Notes under the pieces: model-generated
Told to the model about the DNA's origin: nothing
Databases searched by the model: none
Seen by the model: the letters and a program-made list of their open reading frames with translations, nothing else
In this document: positions 1-6,476 of the stretch, in pieces
Layout of the letters: each line of letters opens with the position of its first letter
Numbering within the stretch: the stretch's first letter is position 1
Made by a program: the position numbers and the translations under genes
NCBI GenBank assembly: GCA_026692965.1
Contig: JAPLNF010000294.1
Span: forward strand, 1 to 34,421
DNA from: Planctomycetota bacterium
GTDB lineage: Bacteria > Planctomycetota > Planctomycetia > Gemmatales > Gemmataceae
DNA length: 34,421 nucleotides
Direction of reading: 5' to 3'

Positions 1-256
1 CAAGGAATTGGCGATCGAGCGTGTTAAGAGCGGTAAGGGATACATACTCGAATTTTTGTTCAAATTCGAGTGTTTGAATGCGGTCTTTAAGAAGGTTTTC
101 AATTTCAGCTTTTTGAAAGTTACTAGCTCGATTGGGAAAAGGAAATCCAGCAAGATTTCTTGCCAGCCTAATTCTGCTGGAAATCACAATATCCGATTCA
201 ATACCACTGCCTTTAAGCCATTCACCACTTGATTTCGAGAGTGATTCAAAATTCAT
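1..256 (-). CDS. mcsB: McsB protein arginine kinase, N-terminal part (runs off left edge)
   Basis: This gene has an ATG at 256 and reads leftwards out of the window, so only about the first 85 residues are present. The visible protein has the McsB opening: a G-E-W-L segment near residues 11-14, then D-I-V-I-S-S-R-I-R-L-A-R-N-L (residues 22-35) followed by F-P-F-P. This is the phosphagen-kinase-like N-terminal region of protein arginine kinases. McsB phosphorylates arginines on proteins, which in Bacillus marks them for ClpCP degradation. The catalytic part lies outside the window. Its start codon lies inside the end of the upstream mcsA-like gene (11-base overlap), which implies translational coupling and supports the McsA/McsB pairing. 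The plus-strand reading frame over this stretch is an antisense shadow. Confidence 0.88.
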   Translation of the reverse strand, partial: MNFESLSKSSGEWLKGSGIESDIVISSRIRLARNLAGFPFPNRASNFQKAEIENLLKDRIQTLEFEQKFEYVSLTALNTLDRQFL

Positions 257-743
257 CCGGATTTTCCTTTTCTCTAAGTAAATCCCTTAACCTTGCGGCT
301 TCTTCGTAGGATTCTAGTTCAATTGCTTTTTTAAGTTCCTGCCTAATTTTTAATATCTCATCAGATCTTTTACCTGAAAGATCAGGATTGCGCTTGGGTA
401 TTTTACCAAGATGCTTTTTTGAATGCTGAATTTTTTCGATTAACGGCTCAAGACCCAGTTTAAAATGATTATAGTCCTTGGGGCAACCCAAGCGCCCCTG
501 AGCGCGAAAATCCATGTAGCGTGTTCCACAGTCTGGGCACACTAATTTTGATAAATCATCTGCCTCTTTCCCGATATGCTTGGAAATCAAACCCTGCAAA
601 ATACCCGGAAGGTCATTATCAGATTGTTTAAGCAACTGCTTAGCTTCAGCACATTCTTTGCAAATGTTCGTGATTTTTTTTTGGCCGCCCACGATGTCGG
701 TCAAATGGATTGTCGCAGGTTTTGAACAGTACTTACAAATCAT
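246..743 (-). CDS. mcsA: McsA-like zinc-binding UVR-motif protein, adjacent to mcsB
   Basis: The protein is 165 residues, close to the usual McsA length. It has C-x2-C pairs at residues 3/6 and 28/31, a further pair at 69/72, and a lone Cys87 in R-L-G-C-P, as expected for McsA zinc fingers. A C-terminal UvrB/UvrC (UVR) motif spans about 128-158, with E-S-Y-E-E-A-A-R-L-R-D at its core. In Firmicutes McsA binds and activates the arginine kinase McsB, and both act on CtsR and on aggregated proteins. Here it overlaps the mcsB start by 11 bases, so it is very likely the McsB partner. No clear Shine-Dalgarno precedes the ATG. A second McsA-like gene lies 36 bases upstream on the same strand. No ctsR or clpC is visible in the window. 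Confidence 0.88.
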   Translation of the reverse strand: MICKYCSKPATIHLTDIVGGQKKITNICKECAEAKQLLKQSDNDLPGILQGLISKHIGKEADDLSKLVCPDCGTRYMDFRAQGRLGCPKDYNHFKLGLEPLIEKIQHSKKHLGKIPKRNPDLSGKRSDEILKIRQELKKAIELESYEEAARLRDLLREKENPDEF

Positions 744-779
744 GATTTAAATTGGCCAAGGGAAAACTTTAATATTAAC

Positions 780-1271
780 TTACTGGTTCTCAAGCAATCG
801 TATCTTATCTCTAATACCTGCAGCCTCTTCATACTTTTCTTTTTGAATAACCGATTGAAGCTGTTTTCTCAAAAGATCAATTTCTTTTTGAATATTCTTG
901 TTTGTGCCATACCTTGTGGGAAACTTACCACAATGCTTGGTTTCTCCGTGGATATTCTCTAAATAGGGCAATAATTCATCATGAAATACAGTGTAATCAT
1001 GTGGGCATCCCAAACGGCCTGAATTTCGAAAATCAGCAAACTGCATGGCACAGGCTTCACAAACTGCAGAGGTTGTTGCCCCAGCTAAATTTTCTACCAT
1101 TTTCGTTATGGAAGGACCAAGATCGACCTCAATGGTCTCTTTTTCCAAAACTTCCTCTTGCAAATACTTTTGTGCACATTCTTCGCAAAAATGGCACTCC
1201 TGAACATTATCTTTACTAACTATTTCAGTAATATGCATCGTTGCGACTTTAGGACACTTATGACATTTCAT
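780..1271 (-). CDS. Second McsA-like zinc-binding UVR-motif protein
   Basis: The start is set at the ATG at 1271 (163 residues), because a GAGG ribosome-binding site sits about 11 bases upstream and because the family begins M-x-C-x2-C. The open frame extends to 1334 but the extra 21 residues look unlike the family. Cysteines are at 3/6, 29/32, 71/74 and 89, with the same R-L-G-C-P-x-D-Y-x-x-F segment as its neighbour, and a C-terminal UVR motif spans about 130-160 (K-Y-E-E-A-A). It is a paralogue of the gene immediately downstream, giving the order mcsA-like, mcsA, mcsB. A likely role is an alternative adaptor or activator for McsB. Which of the two copies is the true McsA cannot be decided from sequence alone. 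Confidence 0.85.
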   Translation of the reverse strand: MKCHKCPKVATMHITEIVSKDNVQECHFCEECAQKYLQEEVLEKETIEVDLGPSITKMVENLAGATTSAVCEACAMQFADFRNSGRLGCPHDYTVFHDELLPYLENIHGETKHCGKFPTRYGTNKNIQKEIDLLRKQLQSVIQKEKYEEAAGIRDKIRLLENQ

Positions 1272-1443
1272 CTGCTTGTTTCCTCGTAATTCAATATTGA
1301 AAATCAAGCCATAACAAAAACTATCCACTATCAAATTACATGAACTATGATTATTTTAGCGGGGTAGTACAAGATGCAAACAGTAGTTTTTTATAAATAG
1401 ACTATGAACTTTGCAATTTCCTCACCTTTTATCAGGGTTTCCT

Positions 1444-2664
1444 ATGAAAAATATTTGCAAAATATGCTTAATTTTAAATCTTTTGACCTTAACTTCTCTT
1501 GTTAGTGCAGAGGAGTGGAATGGTTTTCTTGGCCCCAAAAGAAATGGCCAAGCTTTTCCAACTATCGAAGCTTTTGTTAAAGAACCCCAATTAATCTGGT
1601 CTGTACCAGTTGGCGACGGGTTTAGTGGCCCGGTTGTTTTTGCGGAAACGGTGTTTCTCCATCATCGCATTCAAAACACTGAAGAAATTACCTCCTTCGC
1701 ACTGAAATCAGGAAAAGTAAACTGGAAAAAATCTTTCCCAACAACTTATAAAGATGATTTTTCGAGAGGTGATGGCCCTCGTTCTACACCTGCGGTTAAT
1801 AAAACCGCGATAGTATCTATTTCACCTGATGGAATACTGCGGGCACTTAACACCAGTAATGGGCAACTCTTATGGGAAAAAGATCTGGTCTCTGAATTTG
1901 AATCGAGCAAGATTTTTTTTGGGTTTGGCAGTTCCCCCTTAATTATTGATGAGAAATTAATTGTAATGGCGGGTGGCAAAAACGCTGGTTGCATTTGCAT
2001 TGATATCAAAACTGGCACTCTTATTTGGAAGAGCGGCAATTTTAAAGGAAGTTATGCATCGCCAGTTGTTTCCAAATTCGCTAACGAAGATTCGGTATTC
2101 CTTTTTCACCGCGATGGCCTTTCTATTCTTAAATTAATGGATGGCTCAAATATTGGAATGTTCCCCTGGCGGGCCAGGTTTGATGCTTCAGTTAATGCTG
2201 CAACCCCTTTAATTCAAGGCGATGAAATTTTCTTAACCGCCAGTTATGGCACAGGTGCTGCTTGGCTTAAATTTAATTTGGGAAAGTTTGAAAAAACTTG
2301 GGCCAACGACACTTCTCTTTCGTGCCATTTTGGCACCCCGATTATTTCGAACGGCCACCTATATGGCTTCCATGGCAGGCAAGAAGCTGGAGCAGAATTT
2401 CGTTGTGTAAATTTAAAAACAGGAGAGGTTTTATGGTCAAAGGATGGAACAGGCAGTGGTAATTTAATCAAATTTAATAGTCATTATTTGGTATTAGCAG
2501 AAGATGGAACCCTCTTTTTAAACAAATTCAATTCCACCAAATGGGAACCTGTTTTTTCTCAGAAAATCCTTAATAATCCCTGTAGGGCCCAACCAGCCTT
2601 TGCAGACAAATTTTTGCTAGCAAGAGATGGCACTAAACTGATCTGCATTCAAATAGCCCCCTAA
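1444..2664 (+). CDS. Secreted PQQ-like beta-propeller repeat protein
   Basis: The start is the ATG at 1444, since an AGGG sits six bases upstream and a clean signal peptide then begins (basic start, hydrophobic L-I-L-N-L-L core, likely cleavage after V-S-A near residue 22). The open frame upstream to 1411 is probably not translated. The mature protein (about 384 residues) begins with W-x-G-F-L-G-P-x-R-x-G, a hallmark of planctomycete PQQ/BamB-like propeller proteins. It carries repeated blades of the type A-L-x-x-x-x-G-x-x-x-W (for example A-L-N-T-S-N-G-Q-L-L-W). It should be exported as a propeller of unknown ligand. Family members are often annotated as outer-membrane biogenesis proteins, but no catalytic residues for a quinoprotein dehydrogenase are evident. 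It stands alone between divergent mcs genes and the ybaK-like gene. Confidence 0.85.
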   Translation: MKNICKICLILNLLTLTSLVSAEEWNGFLGPKRNGQAFPTIEAFVKEPQLIWSVPVGDGFSGPVVFAETVFLHHRIQNTEEITSFALKSGKVNWKKSFPTTYKDDFSRGDGPRSTPAVNKTAIVSISPDGILRALNTSNGQLLWEKDLVSEFESSKIFFGFGSSPLIIDEKLIVMAGGKNAGCICIDIKTGTLIWKSGNFKGSYASPVVSKFANEDSVFLFHRDGLSILKLMDGSNIGMFPWRARFDASVNAATPLIQGDEIFLTASYGTGAAWLKFNLGKFEKTWANDTSLSCHFGTPIISNGHLYGFHGRQEAGAEFRCVNLKTGEVLWSKDGTGSGNLIKFNSHYLVLAEDGTLFLNKFNSTKWEPVFSQKILNNPCRAQPAFADKFLLARDGTKLICIQIAP

Positions 2665-2742
2665 CCTTTAAATACTTCTGAACAAATTTTGATGCTTCCC
2701 TTAGCCACCTGACCAGCGCAGAGGGGCAAAGGAAGGAACTCG

Positions 2743-2754
2743 CCGTTTAAACGG
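2743..2754. repeat. 12-bp perfect palindrome with an extra half-site
   Basis: CCGTTTAAACGG is a perfect palindrome in the 209-base gap before the YbaK-like gene. It is followed at once by TATAAACGG, which repeats one half-site, so AAACGG occurs twice about nine bases apart. This could be an operator, but no regulator is identified and the distance to the next start codon (about 120 bases) leaves its target open. The rest of the gap is AT-rich with no gene. Confidence 0.3.
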
Positions 2755-2873
2755 TATAAACGGACCATTTTATTTCAAAATTGGAGGATTGGGCAATATT
2801 TGAGGGCATATTTCAACCTTTTTTATTTACAATCTTAATTGTTAATATGGGATTCTAAACATTAGGTGAAATC

Positions 2874-3341
2874 ATGCGCATTTATCAATTCTTGAAGTCC
2901 ATGGGAATTTCATTTGATATTATTCAACATCCCCCAGCTTTTTCAGCACAAAAACTTGCGAAATATCTGCACACACCAGGCAGGCAAATCGCCAAAACAG
3001 TTCTCCTTAAAACGATGGATAGTTATAAAATTGCAGTTTTGCCTGCAGACCAAATGCTTGATAAATTCCAGATCGAACTTTTGATCGAAACAAAAGTTAA
3101 AATGGCAAATCCTCTGAACATGTCTGAACTTTTCTTTGATTGCGAATGGGGTGTAGTTCCAGCATTCGGCTCCGCTTATGGAATTTCCACCATCGTAGAT
3201 TCTTGCCTTTTAAAGTGTTCCAGCATTGTTGTTCCTGGGCATTCTCATCTTGAATCTATTCGTATCCATGCCAAAGATTTTCTTGCCCTAGAGAATCCAA
3301 TGTTTGGTTCATTTCTTAAACCAGAAATGGTTGCAGTTTAA
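2874..3341 (+). CDS. YbaK/EbsC-family aminoacyl-tRNA deacylase
   Basis: The protein is 155 residues and forms a single YbaK/prolyl-tRNA-synthetase-associated domain. Diagnostic features are the conserved lysine in A-K-T-V-L-L-K (Lys41), the A-V-L-P-A-D strand (about 54-59) and D-C-E-W-G-V-V-P-A-F-G (89-99), followed by G-S-A-Y-G. Proteins of this family hydrolyse mischarged aminoacyl-tRNAs in trans (for example Cys-tRNAPro or Ala-tRNAPro) in the cytoplasm. The exact substrate cannot be read from the sequence. AGGTGA five bases before the ATG is a good ribosome-binding site. The next gene on the same strand is a tRNA modification gene (miaA, 61 bases on), so a loose tRNA-quality theme is possible. 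Confidence 0.82.
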   Translation: MRIYQFLKSMGISFDIIQHPPAFSAQKLAKYLHTPGRQIAKTVLLKTMDSYKIAVLPADQMLDKFQIELLIETKVKMANPLNMSELFFDCEWGVVPAFGSAYGISTIVDSCLLKCSSIVVPGHSHLESIRIHAKDFLALENPMFGSFLKPEMVAV

Positions 3342-3402
3342 ACTTCCTAACCAATTTTGCTTTAGGGTTTAATTTTTCGCCTTCAGAAAGTATTCTGAAG
3401 AA

Positions 3403-4256
3403 ATGAACATTCTTGAAAATTCTTACATAATTACCGGCCCTACTGCTTCTGGTAAAACCAACCTAGCAATCAAGTTGGCACAGCATTTAAATTCAGAAAT
3501 AATTTGCATGGATTCCATGACTCTTTATAAAGACATGGATATTGGCACAGCCAAACCCACCCAACACGAACAAGCTCTGGTTAAACACCATTTGGTAGAT
3601 ATTTTGCTGCCTACGGAACCAAGCAATGTGCAATTATGGCTGAAATGTGCTACAGAAATTGCTCAAGCATTGATCAGTAAGGGGAAATCGCCCATTTTTG
3701 TTGGTGGCACTCCCCTATATTTAAAAGCACTAATGATGGGTTTGTTTGAAATCCCAGAAATCCCCAAACACTTTCGTACGGAATTAGAGGCAAAATTCCC
3801 ACAAACTGATTTTGCAGACGCTCATCGAATTCTGTCAGAAATCGATTCTGATTCTGCAAAAAGAATTCACCCAAATGATCGACGCAGAATTATTCGGGCA
3901 CTGGAGGTTTGGCAGGGCCTAGGAAAAACAATCAGTTCTCTTCAAAAACAGTGGGAAATAAGCACCAATAGCCAATTCAACCCAGATAAAATCCGATGCA
4001 TTTGGCTACAAATGAATACCCAAATCTTAGCAAAGAAGCTTCCCAAGCAATTGGTTATTCCCAAATCTCCAAATTTTTAGATGGATCGCTAAGTTTCGAA
4101 AAAATGGAAGAAGCAATTAATCTAGCCACTAGGCAGCTTGCAAAAAAACAAGAGACTTGGTTTAGGCACCTTTCTGGTTGTATTCCTGTACCTTTAGAAA
4201 ATAACTTCCAATATTGGAATTTCGATATCGATATGCAACCAAATATTCTGGTATGA
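3403..4256 (+). pseudogene. miaA: tRNA dimethylallyltransferase MiaA, disrupted by an internal deletion with frameshift
   Basis: MiaA transfers dimethylallyl to adenosine-37 of tRNAs reading U-starting codons. Frame one (3403-4080) carries the P-loop G-P-T-A-S-G-K-T (12-19), D-S-M-T-L-Y-K-D-M-D-I-G-T-A-K-P (37-52), F-V-G-G-T-P-L-Y-L-K-A-L (99-110) and I-H-P-N-D-R-R-R-I-I-R-A-L-E-V. After I-W-L-Q-M-N (about residue 205) it leaves the family. A second frame (3996-4256) supplies the family C-terminus: L-S-K-E-A-S-Q-A-I-G-Y, then A-T-R-Q-L-A-K-K-Q-E-T-W-F-R. The usual linking segment of some 35 residues (R-x-x-L-x-x-R-I-x-x-R-V-x-x-M-x-x-x-G) is missing from both frames. The lesion is therefore a deletion of roughly 100 bases, not a multiple of three, near 4010-4025, and not just a base-call error. 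Either the gene is inactive or the assembly collapsed here. Confidence 0.85.
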
Positions 4257-4335
4257 TTAAATATAGAATATTGGGTAATTTATTTTGATATTAATGATAA
4301 ATAACTTTTAAGGCTTTTGTAGTTACAAAATATTT

Positions 4336-5058
4336 ATGTCACAAAAAGTAACAATTCATGTGCTTGAAGGTTCTGATAAGGGCATCGCTTTTCGCTCGTT
4401 AAACTTACCTGTTTCTATTGGCAGGGAAGAAGGCAACAACATTCGCCTCAGTGATGAAAGAATCAGTAGGTTTCATGCTAAGATTCAAGACGATAATGGC
4501 GAAATAATCCTCACCGATCTTGAAAGCACAAATGGAACAAGAGTAAATGGTAATACCATTCACATTCGCAGGTTAAAAGCGGGCGACAGAATAAGCATAG
4601 GAAGATCAATTCTGCTGTTTGGCTCAGAATCTGAAATCCGCAATCGAATCAATTCAATCTCAAGGATCGCAGAAAAAACTGACAAAACAAGACTTTCCGA
4701 TGATACAGATCAGGGTACCGATCAAGCTTCAATAATCGTAGAAACCTTCGACCACGATTTACCTGCAAACTTAGAACCCGACCAAACAATTTCTATCCAC
4801 CAGGGCAATGTATTCCTTGGAGACAAACCACTTCCCCCTCTACCAAGAAAACTTTCTCCATCCCAATCAGCAAGACTTGCAGAATTATTTGAATACCTTC
4901 ATAGGCAATTAACCTTGGCTACTGAAAGTATGAGCGCCGCCGATGAAGATTCTGATATTTCATTAAAATATTCCGATTGGCAGAAAATCCAGTCCATTCA
5001 CCTTATCTTGGCTAAATATGCGCGTGCCATCATTGATCCCGATAACCTGCAACCTTAA
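4336..5058 (+). CDS. FHA-domain protein with uncharacterised C-terminal region
   Basis: The protein is 240 residues. Residues about 5-95 form a forkhead-associated domain: S-I-G-R-E-E-G-N-N-I-R-L (27-38), S-R-F-H-A-K-I-Q (the S-x-x-H phosphothreonine-binding signature) and D-L-E-S-T-N-G-T-R-V-N-G. FHA domains bind phosphothreonine peptides, so it probably acts in a Ser/Thr-kinase signalling chain, as is common in planctomycetes. No kinase is encoded nearby. After a polar linker, a run P-P-L-P-R-K-L-S-P-S-Q precedes a mostly helical C-terminal segment (about 175-240) that I do not recognise. There is no signal peptide or membrane segment. No clear Shine-Dalgarno precedes the ATG at 4336. It lies between the broken miaA and dnaE. 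Confidence 0.85.
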   Translation: MSQKVTIHVLEGSDKGIAFRSLNLPVSIGREEGNNIRLSDERISRFHAKIQDDNGEIILTDLESTNGTRVNGNTIHIRRLKAGDRISIGRSILLFGSESEIRNRINSISRIAEKTDKTRLSDDTDQGTDQASIIVETFDHDLPANLEPDQTISIHQGNVFLGDKPLPPLPRKLSPSQSARLAELFEYLHRQLTLATESMSAADEDSDISLKYSDWQKIQSIHLILAKYARAIIDPDNLQP

Positions 5059-5100
5059 TATCCCAACAATTTTTTAACGTTCAATTCTTATTTTTTGCTT

Positions 5101-5106
5101 TATAAT
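5101..5106 (+). promoter_or_regulatory. Candidate -10 box (TATAAT) for dnaE
   Basis: A perfect TATAAT sits 59 bases before the dnaE ATG. The best upstream match for a -35 box (TTCAAT at 5080-5085) leaves only a 15-base spacer, so the assignment is weak. A GGGAG ribosome-binding site at 5152-5156 lies nine bases before the start codon. Confidence 0.35.
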
Positions 5107-5165
5107 TCAAAGTTATAAATTGAAATAGTCTCTTTTAATAATTGTTATCATGGGAGTGCCCAAGG

Positions 5166-6476
5166 ATGGCGGATAAATCTTTTGCTCATTTACATTGCCA
5201 TACCCATTACAGCTTGCTTGATGGTGCCAGTCGAATTCCCGAACTTGTCAATTATGTCAAACAACAGGGCATGAATTCTGTGGCGCTAACCGATCACGGG
5301 AATTTATACGGGGCGATCGAATTTTATAAAGAATGCAGGGCTGGCGGAGTAAACCCAATCGTTGGCTACGAAGCTTATGTCGCCCCAAAAGGAAGAACAG
5401 ATCGGGATGCAAAAAAGCGTGGAGATGCAGGATTCCATTTAACCCTTTTAGCTAAGAACAACAAAGGTTATCAGAACCTGATAAAAATGGCATCGATAGC
5501 GTTCCTTGAAGGTTATTACTATGTTCCGCGAATTGACAAAGAAATTTTAAAAGCCCACAGCGAAGGAATTATCTGCCTTAGCGGTTGTGCATCAAGCGAA
5601 TTTAGCGATTTTATTCTTCAAGAAAAACATGAAGAAGCTACAAACTTAGCTCGATGGTTTGCTAAAGTTTTTAAAGATAGATTCTTTGTAGAGATCCAGA
5701 ATAATGGAATCCCCATTCAGGAAGAATGCGCCCGTGGGGCGATCGACATTGCTAATAAACTTGGATTACCGTTGGTTGCTACCTCGGATGCACACTACTT
5801 AAGGCCTGAAGATAGTAATGCCCACGATGTTCTGCTTTGCATCAATACCGGAAGGCTTCGGACTGATGAAAACCGCATGAAGTATGGTTCCGACCAATTC
5901 TACATTCGTTCCCCCAAAGAAATGTACAAGCTTTTTCCAAACCAAGAAGAAGCAGTTAAACGAAGTCAAGAAATTGCTGACACTTGTGATATCCAGTTAG
6001 ATTTCAGCAAAAGACATTTCCCAGTTTTTTCACCACCAGATAAAAAGACACCCGAAAAATACTTAATCGAATTATGTAATGCGGGCATGAAGGAACGCTA
6101 TGGAGAAAACCCACCTGAAGCAGCCAAGGAAAGAATTGAAAAAGAAATTGGCATTATTTGCAGAATGGGATTCGCAAGTTACTTTTTGATCGTAGCGGAT
6201 TTCGTCAGATTTGCAACTGACAAGGGAATCCCAAGTAGCGCTAGAGGTTCGGCCTGTGGGGCACTTGTAAGTTATGTTCTCAAGCTGAGCCATGTAGACC
6301 CACTTGAATATGGCCTTTTGTTCGAGCGATTTCTTGATCCTAACCGAAGCGAAGCTCCTGATATCGACATCGATTTTTGCAAGGAAAGGCGCGAGGAAGT
6401 TATCGCTTATGTTCGAGAAAGAAAGTGTTGCGCAAATTGCAACATTTGGAACCATGGCTGCCCGAGCTGCAATTAA
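5166..6476 (+). CDS. dnaE: DNA polymerase III alpha subunit, N-terminal part of a frameshifted gene
   Basis: The start is the ATG at 5166, preceded by GGGAG and beginning M-A-D-K-S-F-A-H-L-H-C-H-T-H-Y-S, the PHP-domain opening of DnaE. A TTG eight codons earlier is in frame but lies before that Shine-Dalgarno. The PHP domain occupies about 8-275. The palm begins near 280, and the catalytic aspartates are in P-D-I-D-I-D-F-C (Asp401 and Asp403). True homology continues through R-R-E-E-V-I-A-Y-V-R-E to about 6419, and the last 19 codons (to 6476) are frameshifted nonsense. The family continues with K-Y-G-x-E-S-V-A-Q. About 11 bases that would encode K-Y-G-K are missing at the GAAA/GAAA junction near 6418-6423. 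As written the polypeptide lacks the third catalytic aspartate, fingers and OB fold, so it could not polymerise DNA. Confidence 0.92.
   Translation: MADKSFAHLHCHTHYSLLDGASRIPELVNYVKQQGMNSVALTDHGNLYGAIEFYKECRAGGVNPIVGYEAYVAPKGRTDRDAKKRGDAGFHLTLLAKNNKGYQNLIKMASIAFLEGYYYVPRIDKEILKAHSEGIICLSGCASSEFSDFILQEKHEEATNLARWFAKVFKDRFFVEIQNNGIPIQEECARGAIDIANKLGLPLVATSDAHYLRPEDSNAHDVLLCINTGRLRTDENRMKYGSDQFYIRSPKEMYKLFPNQEEAVKRSQEIADTCDIQLDFSKRHFPVFSPPDKKTPEKYLIELCNAGMKERYGENPPEAAKERIEKEIGIICRMGFASYFLIVADFVRFATDKGIPSSARGSACGALVSYVLKLSHVDPLEYGLLFERFLDPNRSEAPDIDIDFCKERREEVIAYVRERKCCANCNIWNHGCPSCN

Noticed and set aside
8-232. Open frame of 74 codons on the plus strand
   Set aside because: It is antisense to the McsB N-terminus, which has clear family motifs on the minus strand.
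6409-6430. Programmed ribosomal frameshift in dnaE
   Set aside because: A +1 shift would still lose the conserved K-Y-G residues, and no stimulatory hairpin or slippery site is evident. A deletion fits better.
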